DNA from: Rhizobium etli 8C-3
Lineage (GTDB): Bacteria; Pseudomonadota; Alphaproteobacteria; Rhizobiales; Rhizobiaceae
DNA: 64,000 nucleotides
Assembly: GCF_001908375.1 (NCBI RefSeq)
Contig: NZ_CP017244.1
Location: 558,001-622,000 of the forward strand
Reading direction: 5' to 3'
A program made the position numbers and the translations under genes. This document shows, piece after piece, positions 46,731-55,951 of this stretch. Positions within the stretch are counted from its first letter, which is position 1. The number at the start of each line of letters is the position of its first letter. The notes beneath the pieces were generated by a model. The model worked only from the letters and a program-made list of their open reading frames with translations. It made no database searches and was not told the DNA's origin.

Positions 46731-46772
46731 ACAGCTTCCCTCCATGGTGACTGTTTTGAAAATGGGAGGCGT

Positions 46773-46829
46773 GACCAATTGAAAGTCAAGCTGCGACCAT
46801 TTGAAATTCCAGCGTTGACCAATTGAAAG
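46773..46829. repeat. three tandem 22-bp repeats, possible IS end
   Basis: GACCAATTGAAAG at 46773, GACCATTTGAAAT at 46795 and GACCAATTGAAAG at 46817 recur at exactly 22-bp spacing. Multiple short repeats of this size are typical of IS21-family ends, where transposase binds. No transposase gene is nearby, so this would be a relic between two pseudogenes. Confidence 0.5.
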
Positions 46830-47132
46830 CGATCTCCGTTCTACCGCATGTCTCATTTGCTGCCCAAGGCCGTGATTTGCATCTCGATGTCGTTACCGCG
46901 GACAACGCATGCCGTTTCGATCACTTCATTGAGTTTTGTTGCGCTGGGGCGCCAACAGGTTGCAGGACATTTTCGAAGCATCTCAATCAGTGTGTGCAAT
47001 AAGAAAGCCACATCAGGTTCTCCATTCGTTTGAGATTTGACAATCCAATCGCTGAACGGCCATCGCCGATACCTTATTCGAACTCCCAGCGCGATGCGCC
47101 AGCCAAACTTTTCAGGGAGAGCAAGTGAACCT

Positions 47133-47764
47133 ATGCGTGGAAATTCCCTTTTCGACAGGTTGACCGACACGACGGTCGCGGCGGCCAGCGAACAATCCCT
47201 GAAGGTTGCGTTGAGCGACGTTGCACGTGCGCACGGCTTTGAGCGGTATGCCTACTTAATCTTGATACCGCAAAGAGCTCTGCTGACTCGAATTATCAGA
47301 AGGGAATGGCAATCTCTCTATTTTGCGGTCCGGTGGTGATAGTTGCCAGGCGGCCCAGGCGGGCGTTCAAACGGTCGGGCGCCGTTGAACGCCGCCGTGC
47401 AGGCGACGACGTCAAAGACTTCAATGATTCAGGCTCTGAGTTCGGGATCCGGTCAGCCCCTTTCGATTCCCGTTCGGACGGGTTCCGCCAGTTCGCCATC
47501 CTGACGCTGGCGTCAGCGCAAATTCTCGACGCATCGGGAAGTGGCGACATCGACGCGGTGGGCGCAGCCGCCGCGGCGGCACTTATCCATGAGCGCCTCC
47601 AAAGTACGACCGCACCGATCCTTAAAACCGACTTTAACTTTTCAGACCGGGAGGCGCTTTGCTTGCGATGGACCGAGGGCATGCCGATGCGATTCCATCG
47701 CAGGCGTGAGCTGTCAAACTGCCCGCTGGGATCGCGACAGCCTCTTCGGCTCCGTGGTCCTTAG
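47133..47764 (+). pseudogene. LuxR-family quorum-sensing regulator pseudogene
   Basis: A broken LuxR/TraR-type gene. The autoinducer-binding domain begins LFDRLTDTTVAAASEQSLKV and continues DVARAHGFERYAYLIL in the first frame, which ends at a stop near 47339. A second frame continues with VVIVARRPRRAFKRSGAVER, GSEFGIRSAPFDSRSDGFRQ, FAILTLASAQIL, and the start of the DNA-binding domain (LKTDFNFSDREALCLRWTEG). The rest of the helix-turn-helix is scrambled. At least two frameshifts are needed. No luxI is present. Confidence 0.75.
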
Positions 47765-47776
47765 GGCCGATGCATT

Positions 47777-48781
47777 TCAGGACAACTCCGCGGGCGATCG
47801 CGCGCGGGCTGCCACCGACAGAGCTGCCCGCGCCGTGTCTTCATCGCAGACGAGGACAGTTCCCAACCCCGACAAGAGGACCGCGGCGATGACCTCGACT
47901 TTGTTGATTCCGCCTGACGCGAAGACGACGTTCGGGATCTTGCGCAACGCTTCCAGCGGCGGCGCGATTGCCCGTAGATTGAGCGGGTGGTCGATGGGGG
48001 TTCCGTTCCTGTCAATGAATTGCGCCAGAACATCGCCGCAAGCGCCGGTCGCGACAAGCTCGTCGATCGTGACGTCTTGCGGCAGACCGTAGCGCATCAG
48101 AAGCGATCGCTCGGTCATGTCGCCTATACTGAGCACGACAAGATCGTTTGAGGTAATCTGCCGAAAAGCAGCCTGGAATACGTCCTGGGTTACGATTGCC
48201 GTTTTGGATTCCGGACTGCCGGCGTAAATGGGAGCTGCAAGATAGGCGCACTGCGCATTCAGGTGGCGGGCGAGGTCGCTTGCGATGTCGAATGTGTTGA
48301 TCTCGATGCCATGCGTGAGTCCACCCATCACCGAATTCACGCAAATATCGGGCCGGCGCATGGATGGCATATGACGTACCATTTCCCGCAGCGTAGCTCC
48401 CCAGCCGACGCCAATACCCGACAGCTTCCCATTATTGAGCAGCTGGGCGATGTAATCTGCCGTCGCTTGGCCGAGCAGAACGGGTATGAGATCGGGATCT
48501 GAAGGTGTTGGCACGATGATCGCCCGGCTCAGCGAGAACTCCGCGACCAGCGTCTGTTCGAGCTCGACACAGGACGTAAGCCTGGAATTCAAGGTAATCG
48601 TCACAAGGCCGGATCGTCGGGCTTCGGCGATGATCTTGTTGACACGGAGCCGGTTGGTCGAAAGCGCGTCGGCAATCTCTCCCTGCGTACGGCCCTCCAT
48701 GAAGTAGAGCCATACCACACGAACCTGCATCTGCTCGTCGGGAAGTGCAACTGGCGCGCCGGCCGTCTTTGCCTGTGTCAT
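47777..48781 (-). CDS. SorC/DeoR-type sugar-binding transcriptional regulator
   Basis: A 334-residue SorC-family regulator: N-terminal helix-turn-helix (GRTQGEIADALSTNRLRVNK, IIAEARRSGLVTI) and a C-terminal sugar-phosphate-binding domain (LSGIGVGWGATLREMVRHMP, VFASGGINKVEVIAAVLLSG). Regulators of this type respond to phosphorylated sugars or polyols. The start at 48781 is MTQAKTAGAP. It lies 97 bp downstream of ugpC on the same strand and is the probable regulator of the divergent Ugp operon, with glycerol-3-phosphate or a related phosphate ester as possible ligand. Confidence 0.85.
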   Translation of the reverse strand: MTQAKTAGAPVALPDEQMQVRVVWLYFMEGRTQGEIADALSTNRLRVNKIIAEARRSGLVTITLNSRLTSCVELEQTLVAEFSLSRAIIVPTPSDPDLIPVLLGQATADYIAQLLNNGKLSGIGVGWGATLREMVRHMPSMRRPDICVNSVMGGLTHGIEINTFDIASDLARHLNAQCAYLAAPIYAGSPESKTAIVTQDVFQAAFRQITSNDLVVLSIGDMTERSLLMRYGLPQDVTIDELVATGACGDVLAQFIDRNGTPIDHPLNLRAIAPPLEALRKIPNVVFASGGINKVEVIAAVLLSGLGTVLVCDEDTARAALSVAARARSPAELS

Positions 48782-48878
48782 TGGACCGCTCTCGCAACCT
48801 CTGCTTTCGCCGTTATGGGCACCAGATCGGCCGCCCTTGTCAATTGCCGTGATCCGGCGGTTTTTTTGCGCATTTTTG

Positions 48879-49925
48879 CTAGTTGACCCGCCGGCCCGTC
48901 GCGCTGTTGAAGAGGTGAAGATTGTCTGCCAGGGCAAAGCATGAGACCGTCGCACCGTCCGAAAGTCTCTGGTCGCCCGCAATGCTTGCCACAATCAGTT
49001 CGTTCTTCGCATCGTTAAGGCGCAGATGGACATGGTTTTCGTCGCCTACCGTTTCGACGAACTCGACTTGGCCCTTGAAACGAAGGGCAGGCGAGGTGGT
49101 CTTGCCGAACCTGATGGCATTTGGACGAATGCCGATCATATCGGCGTGCGCGGACATGGTTAGTTCTTCCGCCGCAATGGAGCCGTTCGTTTTAAGATCA
49201 ACGAAGTTCATGGGCGGCGATCCGATGAAGCCAGCGACGAAGATCGATTCCGGGCGCTGATAGACTTCGACCGGGGTTCCGATCTGTTCAATCCGTCCGC
49301 CATTCATGACAACAAGACGATCAGCAAGTGTCATGGCTTCCAGCTGGTCATGCGTCACGTAAAGGCTTGTCGTCTTCAGCCGCCGCTGCAGGCGCCGGAT
49401 TTCCACCCGCATCTGGACGCGCAGTTTGGCGTCGAGGTTCGAAAGCGGCTCGTCAAATAGGAAAGCGGCGGGATTGCGAACGATTGCCCGGCCCATTGCG
49501 ACGCGCTGGCGCTGCCCACCGGACAGCTGCCGTGGACGGCGCTCGAGGAATGGGCCGATTTCCAGTATGGCTGCGGTTTCGGCAATGCGCCGGTCGATTT
49601 CGGCGCGCGCGACACGGCGATTTTTCAGTCCATATTCGAGATTCTGACGAACCGTCATATGCGGGTAAAGCGCGTAGTTCTGGAACACCATGGCGATATC
49701 GCGCTTTGCGGGCTCGACGTTGCTCACATCGGCTCCCGCAATATGCAGATGCCCCGAACTGATGCTCTCGAGGCCGGCAATCATTCTTAGAAGCGTCGAC
49801 TTGCCACAGCCCGAAGGTCCGACAAGCACGATCATTTCGCCGTCAGCGACAGTCAGGTTGACGCCCTTCACCGCTGGAACCTGACCGTAATTCTTCTTCA
49901 GATCGATGAGTTCTATGGCTGCCAT
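48879..49925 (-). CDS. ugpC: sn-glycerol-3-phosphate ABC transporter ATP-binding protein UgpC
   Basis: A 348-residue ATPase of the UgpC/MalK group: Walker [10 protein letters not shown], signature [10 protein letters not shown], Walker [18 protein letters not shown]-loop [13 protein letters not shown], then the C-terminal TOBE-type regulatory domain ([20 protein letters not shown]). GGGAGGAA lies before the ATG at 49925. It is divergent from ugpB, A and E, with direct repeats in the shared control region, and is followed by the SorC regulator. Confidence 0.88.
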   Translation of the reverse strand: MAAIELIDLKKNYGQVPAVKGVNLTVADGEMIVLVGPSGCGKSTLLRMIAGLESISSGHLHIAGADVSNVEPAKRDIAMVFQNYALYPHMTVRQNLEYGLKNRRVARAEIDRRIAETAAILEIGPFLERRPRQLSGGQRQRVAMGRAIVRNPAAFLFDEPLSNLDAKLRVQMRVEIRRLQRRLKTTSLYVTHDQLEAMTLADRLVVMNGGRIEQIGTPVEVYQRPESIFVAGFIGSPPMNFVDLKTNGSIAAEELTMSAHADMIGIRPNAIRFGKTTSPALRFKGQVEFVETVGDENHVHLRLNDAKNELIVASIAGDQRLSDGATVSCFALADNLHLFNSATGRRVN

Positions 49926-49950
49926 TCGTTCCTCCCTTGTACCTGTCATG

Positions 49951-49981
49951 CATTTGTAACACGCTATTGACATTTGTAACA
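49951..49981. promoter_or_regulatory. direct repeats in the ugpC/ugpB divergent promoter region
   Basis: CATTTGTAACA occurs at 49951-49961 and 49971-49981, a 20-bp period, so both copies lie on the same helix face. The second overlaps a TTGACA (49967-49972) that could be the -35 of the ugpB promoter. A SorC-type repressor site is the likely use. Confidence 0.55.
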
Positions 49982-50079
49982 AGTCGCCCCTAACCTGTTT
50001 TCATCGCCACCTTGGGAGGGGTCAGCCGCGCACGGCAAAGCCGACGCACAAACAGCGGGCGATGGAGAGGAAAAACGAG

Positions 50080-51438
50080 ATGACAGACAAGGCTTCAGAA
50101 AACCGCCAGTTCGGACGGATCTTCAAGAGCGTTGCGGCTGGCGCCGCCGCACTCGTCTTAAGCTTACACATCGCAGGAAATGCGCTCGCCGCAGACCGGG
50201 TCAAAGTCGAATGGTGGAATGCCGCCAGCGGCCGGCTTGCCGAGATCACCAAGCAGCTGATTTCCGATTTCAACGCGTCTCAGGACAAATATGAGATCGT
50301 CGGTGTCAGCAAGGGCAACTATGAGGAAACGATGGCTGCAATGGTTGCGGCCTATCGCGTTGGCCAACAGCCTGTTTTGGTTCAGGCTGCTGAACGCGGC
50401 TTCCTGACAATGCAGCGGTCCGGTGCGATCATTCCGGTTCCAGAACTCATGGAGCGGGAGGGCTACAAGATCAACTGGAACGATTTTGTTGCACCCGTTG
50501 CCGGCTTTTATCTCATCGACGGCAAGCCTGCCGCCATGCCGTTCAACAGCTCGACCCCAATCTTCTGGTACAATGCCGAACAGTTCAAGGCGGCCGGCTT
50601 CGAAAAGCCGGGTGAAACCTGGCAGGAAGTCGAAGAGCAGCTTTATGCGATCAAGAAAAAAGGCATCTCGAAGTGCCAGATGGCGCTTGCCAACGACTTC
50701 TACTGGAGCCTGATCGAGAATTATGCGGCCATACAGGACCAGCCCTATGGCACCAAGGCCAATGGTTTTGGCGGGCTCGATACCGAGTTCGTCTTCAACA
50801 AGAGCCCGCTGATCGTCGGTCAGGTGGAGCGCTTGAAAAAGTGGATGGATGACGGCGTCTTGCAGATCGCCGGCCAGGGGCTTTCTCCCGATCAGCTCTT
50901 CATCTCGGGCACCTGCTCGACCTATGTCGCTTCGACGGCCGCCCATGCTGCTGTGGAGGCGGGCGCAAAGTTCAAATGGAGCGCGACCTTCCTGCCGCAC
51001 GAGGAGGGCATCGAACCGAAGAACAGCACGATCGGCGGCGGTGCGCTCTGGGTACTCAAGGGGAAATCCGAGGACGAATACAAGGGTGCGGCCGCCTTTT
51101 TGAATTTCGTCGCTTCGCCGAACACACAGGTCTGGTGGAGCAAGCAGACGGGATATGTGCCGGTCACCAACGCAGCCTACGAGCAGGCCAAGGCGGAGGG
51201 CTACTACAAGGAGCATCCGACGCGTGAGATCGCCATTTTGCAGCTGTCCCGCGGTAGGCCGGACGATAATTCCCGCGGCTTCCGTTTTGGCAACCACAAT
51301 CAGTCGATGGCGCTTCTTGTCGAAGAGATCCAAGGGGTCTGGACCGGGCAGAAAACCCCCCAACAGGCGCTTGATTCAGCGGCTGCCCGCGGAAACCAGA
51401 TTCTTCGCCAATATGAGCAGCTCCATGCGGGGAAATAG
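50080..51438 (+). CDS. ugpB: sn-glycerol-3-phosphate-binding protein UgpB
   Basis: A 452-residue periplasmic protein with a signal peptide (AAGAAALVLSLHIAGNALAA). It shares the UgpB pattern: KVEWWNAASGRLAEITKQL, VSKGNYEETMAAMVAAYRVG, PFNSSTPIFWYNAEQFKAAG, and the C-terminal GVWTGQKTPQQALDSAAARG. It binds glycerol-3-phosphate or glycerophosphodiesters for the Ugp importer. The start MTDKASENR at 50080 lies after GGAGAGG; an ATG at 50062 is upstream of that site. Confidence 0.9.
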   Translation: MTDKASENRQFGRIFKSVAAGAAALVLSLHIAGNALAADRVKVEWWNAASGRLAEITKQLISDFNASQDKYEIVGVSKGNYEETMAAMVAAYRVGQQPVLVQAAERGFLTMQRSGAIIPVPELMEREGYKINWNDFVAPVAGFYLIDGKPAAMPFNSSTPIFWYNAEQFKAAGFEKPGETWQEVEEQLYAIKKKGISKCQMALANDFYWSLIENYAAIQDQPYGTKANGFGGLDTEFVFNKSPLIVGQVERLKKWMDDGVLQIAGQGLSPDQLFISGTCSTYVASTAAHAAVEAGAKFKWSATFLPHEEGIEPKNSTIGGGALWVLKGKSEDEYKGAAAFLNFVASPNTQVWWSKQTGYVPVTNAAYEQAKAEGYYKEHPTREIAILQLSRGRPDDNSRGFRFGNHNQSMALLVEEIQGVWTGQKTPQQALDSAAARGNQILRQYEQLHAGK

Positions 51439-52417
51439 CTCAGTGGAGGTCATCGGAGGCGCTCCAGGGCGCCTCCGCATCCTGGGAAGGCCATTGTCCG
51501 GCCTGGCAACAGCGCGCTTTCCCGAGGCGGGTCTCAAGGCTGCGCATTTCAACAAGCCGTGGCTCGCTGCCCTGCTTGTTGCGCCTCAGTTGCTGATCCT
51601 GCTGTTTTTTTTCTTCATCCCCTCCTACAAGGCACTGTCGCTCGCCTTCGTACAGGTCGACCCATTCGGTGGCCTGCAGATCTTCGTCGGCCTGAAGAAT
51701 TTTCAGACGCTGCTGGCAAGCCCTGAATATAGAAGCAGCGCCCTCTTTACGCTCTGGTTCACGCTGCTTCAGAACATTGCAACGCTTGGCCTTGCGGGGC
51801 TCTTTGCATTCGCCACGGATTTCATCATCCGCGGCCGCGGCATCTACAAGAGTATCATCCTGATGCCTTATGCGATTGCGCCGGTCATATCCGGCGTGCT
51901 TTGGGCCTTTCTGTTCAATCCGGCTGTCGGTCCGATCGCACAGTTCCTGCATTCGCTGGGCATTGCCTGGGATCCGAACAGACGGCCATTCGATGCACAG
52001 CTGCTGGTAACGATTGCGTCCATCTGGAAGAACGTCTGCTATGACTACATCTTCCTGGTTGCGGCATTGCTTGCAGTTCCGGTCTCGCTGCTGGAAGCTG
52101 CCAAGCTAGATGGGGCAGGTCCCGTTCGGCGGTTCTTCACGATTTCCCTGCCGCTCGTCTCACCGACGGTGTTCTTCCTCGTCGTCATGAACTTCGTCTA
52201 CGGCCTCTTCGAAACGTTCGGCATCATCGATGCCGTCACACGTGGCGGGCCTGCAGGCGCCACAAACAGCCTCGTCTACAAGGTCTATCAGGACGGCTTC
52301 GTGCAGCTCGATCTGGGCTCGTCAGCTGCCCAGTCGGTGATCTTGATGATCGTCGCGGTCCTTTTCACCGTCCTCCAGTTCCGTGCGCTTGAGCGCAAGG
52401 TCAATTATCAGGTGTAG
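51425..52417 (+). CDS. ugpA: Ugp-type ABC permease UgpA
   Basis: A 330-residue permease with six predicted helices. The cytoplasmic EAA loop is EAAKLDGAGPVRRFFTISLP. The start is ATG at 51425 (overlapping ugpB by 14 bp); a GTG at 51443 is an alternative. The N-terminus includes a ~40-residue hydrophilic extension (APGRLRILGRPLSG) before the first helix, somewhat longer than usual. It pairs with UgpE to form the channel. Confidence 0.88.
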   Translation: MRGNSSVEVIGGAPGRLRILGRPLSGLATARFPEAGLKAAHFNKPWLAALLVAPQLLILLFFFFIPSYKALSLAFVQVDPFGGLQIFVGLKNFQTLLASPEYRSSALFTLWFTLLQNIATLGLAGLFAFATDFIIRGRGIYKSIILMPYAIAPVISGVLWAFLFNPAVGPIAQFLHSLGIAWDPNRRPFDAQLLVTIASIWKNVCYDYIFLVAALLAVPVSLLEAAKLDGAGPVRRFFTISLPLVSPTVFFLVVMNFVYGLFETFGIIDAVTRGGPAGATNSLVYKVYQDGFVQLDLGSSAAQSVILMIVAVLFTVLQFRALERKVNYQV

Positions 52418-52419
52418 CC

Positions 52420-53340
52420 ATGGGTGAACGCAATCTCGGGCTTTCGATCTTCTGTCACGCCGTTCTGCTGGTTGGCGCAGCTTTCGTATGCTTGCCGCTT
52501 TACTTTGCCTTCGTGGCAGGTTCGCTCACACTGGAAGAGGTGCAGCGGGCTCCTTTCCCGCTCGTGCCGGGCTCGCATTTTATCCACAATGTAGCAATCG
52601 CATGGAGGCAGGGCGATTTCGCCCAGCTTTTCCTCAACTCGATCATCGTGACGGGCGGGATCGTCATCGGCAAACTCGCCATTTCGCTCATTGCGGCTTT
52701 TGCCGTGACCTATTTCCGCTTCCCGTTCCGCATGACCGCATTCTGGCTGATTTTCGTTTCCTTGATGCTGCCGGTGGAAGTCCGCATTATTCCGACTTAC
52801 GAGGCCGTCGCCGACGCTGCAGGCCCGATCCGCTGGCTCTCCGGCATCACCGGATTTGCAGGCCTTTTGGAAAATCTGACCGGCTACAGCATAGAAACAT
52901 CCCTGAAGTGGAACATGGTGAACACTTATGGAGGTCTGATCCTGCCGCTGATTGCCTCCGCCTCGGCGACATTTCTCTTCCGCCAGTTCTTCCTGACAGT
53001 GCCTGAAGAGCTGTGCGAGGCGGCGAAACTCGATGGCGCCGGCCCCTTCAAATTCTTCAAGGATGTACTGCTGCCGCTTTCAACCGCCAACATCGCGGCG
53101 CTTGCAATCATCCTTTTTCTGTTTGGCTGGAACCAGTATCTCTGGCCGCTGCTCTTTACCACCGACAAGACGATGGCCACCGCAATTCTGGGTCTTAAGG
53201 AACTTGTTCCGGTGTCGGATTCGGTGCCTGCATGGAACATCGCCATGAGTGCCGCTCTCTTCGTCATGTTGCCTCCGGCACTCATCATTCTCCTCATGCA
53301 GCGCTGGTTCACCAAGGGGCTGGTGGATTCCGGCAAGTAA
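52420..53340 (+). CDS. ugpE: Ugp-type ABC permease UgpE
   Basis: A 306-residue permease with six predicted helices and the EAA loop EAAKLDGAGPFKFFKDVLLP. It starts 2 bp after the ugpA stop. Conserved C-terminal features include ILLMQRWFTKGLVDSGK. It is the second membrane subunit of the importer. Confidence 0.9.
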   Translation: MGERNLGLSIFCHAVLLVGAAFVCLPLYFAFVAGSLTLEEVQRAPFPLVPGSHFIHNVAIAWRQGDFAQLFLNSIIVTGGIVIGKLAISLIAAFAVTYFRFPFRMTAFWLIFVSLMLPVEVRIIPTYEAVADAAGPIRWLSGITGFAGLLENLTGYSIETSLKWNMVNTYGGLILPLIASASATFLFRQFFLTVPEELCEAAKLDGAGPFKFFKDVLLPLSTANIAALAIILFLFGWNQYLWPLLFTTDKTMATAILGLKELVPVSDSVPAWNIAMSAALFVMLPPALIILLMQRWFTKGLVDSGK

Positions 53341-53372
53341 GCCATTGCCCAGACAACAAGGACAAGTTCGAT

Positions 53373-54104
53373 ATGGTTTTCATCATCGGCCATCGCGGCG
53401 GCCGCAATCTCTGGCCCGAAAATAGCCTTTCTGGCTTCCGCAAACTGGCTGAAATGCCAGTCGAAGGCGTCGAATTCGACGTACATCTGACCCGTTCGGG
53501 CGAACTTCTCGTCATCCACGACGCAACGCTTGATCGCACGACCGATCACTCCGGACCGGTCTTCGACCTTGCTCCGGGCGAGCACCGAAGCGTCACGCTG
53601 AAAGACAGCGATGGGCAGGCGATACCGACGCTTGAAGAGGTTCTCGAGATATTCAAGGGCAGCGCCCTTGAGCTGCATATCGAGCTGAAGTCGGATGCTA
53701 GGGGGGATGCTTATCCGGGCCTTGAGCGCAGGGTGGCAAATCTCGTCGATGGCCTTGAGCTTGCCGGCCGTTCGTTCCTGACAAGCTTTCACGCCGGCGT
53801 TCTTCAAACTGTCCGTGAGGTTGCGCCTCATATCCGGACGCTGTCGTCATTCGACCACGCAGCCGCCGAGCGAGTTGGGCTCAGATCCGGCCTTAAGAAA
53901 ATGGAAGAGCTCGCCGACATCATTGCCGTCGAAAAGTCTCTTCTTGCCACGCATTGGGACGAAATAACGTCCCTCATTCCTTTTGACCGGCTCGGCGCAT
54001 GGGTGCCAAATCACAGTGCCGACATTGCCTATTGGTTGGCCAAACCCGTCCGGCAGATCACAACCGACAGGCCGGATCTTGCCCTTGGCATACGGGGTTC
54101 GTGA
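53373..54104 (+). CDS. ugpQ: glycerophosphodiester phosphodiesterase
   Basis: A 243-residue GDPD-family enzyme hydrolysing glycerophosphodiesters to glycerol-3-phosphate and alcohol. Catalytic residues lie in H7-R8-G-G with NLWPENSLSG, and EFDVHLTRSGELLVIHD. No signal peptide is present, so it acts in the cytoplasm on substrates imported by the Ugp system. The start MVFIIGHRGG was chosen as the family start; a longer frame overlaps ugpE. Gap to ugpE is 32 bp. Confidence 0.92.
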   Translation: MVFIIGHRGGRNLWPENSLSGFRKLAEMPVEGVEFDVHLTRSGELLVIHDATLDRTTDHSGPVFDLAPGEHRSVTLKDSDGQAIPTLEEVLEIFKGSALELHIELKSDARGDAYPGLERRVANLVDGLELAGRSFLTSFHAGVLQTVREVAPHIRTLSSFDHAAAERVGLRSGLKKMEELADIIAVEKSLLATHWDEITSLIPFDRLGAWVPNHSADIAYWLAKPVRQITTDRPDLALGIRGS

Positions 54105-54107
54105 ACA

Positions 54108-54845
54108 GTGTCCTTATCTGCGACAGACAAAACGCGCGCCACCAATCAATCCAAGTCCGATCCCCTTCAGAACATTGACCTGGTCATTTTCGACTGCGAC
54201 GGCGTGCTCATCGACAGCGAGCCGATCGCAAGCCGCACACTTGCCGAAGCCCTGCAGGAGGCGGGCGTTGCAATCACCCCTTCCGAAGCCCATGAAAAAT
54301 TCACGGGCAATTCAGAAACGGTGATCCGCGACATGTGCGTCCGCGACTACGGCTTGGGTGATGTTGCAAACGTCTTCCAAGCCTGGCATCGGCTGCTATA
54401 CGCCGAATTCGCACGGTCCTTGACGCCAATGGCTGGCATCGGCGACATCGTCGCCAGCCTGACGCGGCCGAAATGTGTCGCCTCGAACAGTACGATGCAC
54501 CGGCTTCGCGCGAGCCTCGGCAGGCTCGATCTCTGGCAATGCTTTCACCCGGGGGTCTTCAGTGCCGAGGCCGTGGCGCTGCCAAAGCCTGCCCCGGACC
54601 TTTTATTGCATTGCGCCGAGAAATTCGCGGCAAGACCGGCACACTGCGTCATGGTCGACGACAGCCCGCACGGCGTTGCGGCAGCCGTCTCCGCCGGCAT
54701 GATCGCCATAGGCTTCGTTGATCCTGCCGACCCGAGGCCGGCAAGGAAGGCATTGCTTGCCTCTTCGGGGGCCTTTGGCGTGGCAACCGGCGCCGTGGAA
54801 TTGACCTCAATGCTGTTGGCAGCGGGCCAGTCAATCAAGCTCTAG
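54108..54845 (+). CDS. HAD-IA phosphatase
   Basis: A 245-residue HAD hydrolase. Motif I is VIFDCDGVLIDSE with nucleophile D29 and D31; motif IV acidic residues lie in MVDDSPHGVAAA. The small helical cap places it in subfamily IA (phosphoglycolate phosphatase-like). The GTG start follows the phosphodiesterase stop by only 3 bp, so it is the last gene of the Ugp operon. A role on glycerol-phosphate or a sugar phosphate is plausible but not shown. Confidence 0.85.
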   Translation: MSLSATDKTRATNQSKSDPLQNIDLVIFDCDGVLIDSEPIASRTLAEALQEAGVAITPSEAHEKFTGNSETVIRDMCVRDYGLGDVANVFQAWHRLLYAEFARSLTPMAGIGDIVASLTRPKCVASNSTMHRLRASLGRLDLWQCFHPGVFSAEAVALPKPAPDLLLHCAEKFAARPAHCVMVDDSPHGVAAAVSAGMIAIGFVDPADPRPARKALLASSGAFGVATGAVELTSMLLAAGQSIKL

Positions 54846-55135
54846 GTTTCAATCACTGCTAAGATGCGCGACACGATTTGTCTCTTTGAAAACTTTGCGA
54901 TCCCTGTGATGGCGGCCTCATGGGGCCCGGTTCGCACCAGTTCGTGCAACAGAAAGCAAACCTTATAACGCCATTTCTGTGACGACCCTTAACTGTACAG
55001 CAAGGTGTCTGACCAGGGGATCGCTACGTTTCGTTACACTTCGGGTCGTTTTGAAAACATGACCGATACGTCGATCGGGCAAATCACACTTCCCAAAACG
55101 ACGTCGCCAGCGACGCAGCAAAGGAGTGTTTGGAA
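54846..55135. other. intergenic, ohr promoter region
   Basis: No gene seen. It lies between the Ugp operon end and ohr. No OhrR-like palindrome or ohrR gene was recognised. Confidence 0.4.
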
Positions 55136-55555
55136 ATGACGAAGATCGATAAGGTTCTTTATACCGGCAAGACCCGGACCACCGGCGGCCGCGAGGGGGC
55201 GTCTCGCAGTGACGATGGTCAGTTGGACATAAGGCTCTCGCCTCCCGGCAGCAATCGGGACGGTACCAATCCCGAGCAGCTCTTTGCCGCCGGATGGTCG
55301 GCCTGTTTCATCGGCGCAATCGGAATTGCTGCTGGCAAGCAAAAGGTAAAGCTGCCTCAGGATCTTTCCGTTGATGCCGAGGTCGATCTCGGAACCAGTG
55401 ACGGCGCCTATTTTCTGCAGGCCCGCCTTAACGTTCGCCTGCCGGGTATCGAGCCGGCATTGGCAACGGCCCTCGTCGAGGAAGCGCATCAGACATGCCC
55501 ATATTCCAAGGCGACGCGCGACAACATCCATGTGGAACTGAAGATCGTCGAGTAA
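55136..55555 (+). CDS. ohr: organic hydroperoxide resistance protein Ohr
   Basis: A 139-residue Ohr of the OsmC/Ohr superfamily. The redox cysteines are C57 (GWSACFIGAI) and C121 (HQTCPYSKAT), with supporting R14 and E47 positions. It is a thiol peroxidase for lipid hydroperoxides. AAGGAG lies before the ATG at 55136. An ohrR partner is not nearby. A perfect GC hairpin follows the stop. Confidence 0.93.
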   Translation: MTKIDKVLYTGKTRTTGGREGASRSDDGQLDIRLSPPGSNRDGTNPEQLFAAGWSACFIGAIGIAAGKQKVKLPQDLSVDAEVDLGTSDGAYFLQARLNVRLPGIEPALATALVEEAHQTCPYSKATRDNIHVELKIVE

Positions 55556-55562
55556 TGCAAGC

Positions 55563-55593
55563 GGCCGCCGCAGCGCAGAGGTCTGCGGCGGCC
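55563..55593 (+). terminator. strong hairpin after ohr
   Basis: GGCCGCCGCAG (55563-55573) and CTGCGGCGGCC (55583-55593) pair perfectly. There is no T run, so it may be a factor-dependent or stabilising end. Confidence 0.45.
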
Positions 55594-55651
55594 GGAAAAG
55601 GCGCAACGCCAACGGATGAAGCCATGGCTCCCCCAGGTTTGCGGAGGACAA

Positions 55652-55801
55652 ATGAGACTGCTGATCATATCTATCTTAAGCGGGGCAATCTTTTCGACGT
55701 CCTGTCTCTACGATTTCGCCTCGCAGGAACCCTCGCCGCTGGATGGCTTGCGCACGGCAGCATCTGCGCTCGCCGCTGAAGTGCCCCGGCAGTCGCGCTA
55801 G
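55652..55801 (+). CDS. small putative secreted protein
   Basis: A 49-codon frame with a signal-like start (MRLLIISILSGAIFSTSCLY) and GGAGG at good spacing. The Cys after a hydrophobic stretch could make it a lipoprotein. It matches no family known to me, and could be spurious. Confidence 0.4.
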   Translation: MRLLIISILSGAIFSTSCLYDFASQEPSPLDGLRTAASALAAEVPRQSR

Positions 55802-55951
55802 AAACCGCTTGCCCGTCAGCGTTGAGCATCTTATACGCCAACGAACCTCGACGCGTCGCGGTCGCGCCGGCGGCTTGATCGCGACACGAGAGAGCTCGGC
55901 CATTCGCAGCCAATCAGCGCTTTTGTGAAGATGGTGCTGTTGGCGGCAAGA

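Noticed and set aside
46853..47170. 105-codon minus-strand frame between the repeats and the LuxR pseudogene
   Set aside because: No ribosome-binding site or family; overlaps the 5' end of the recognisable LuxR pseudogene.
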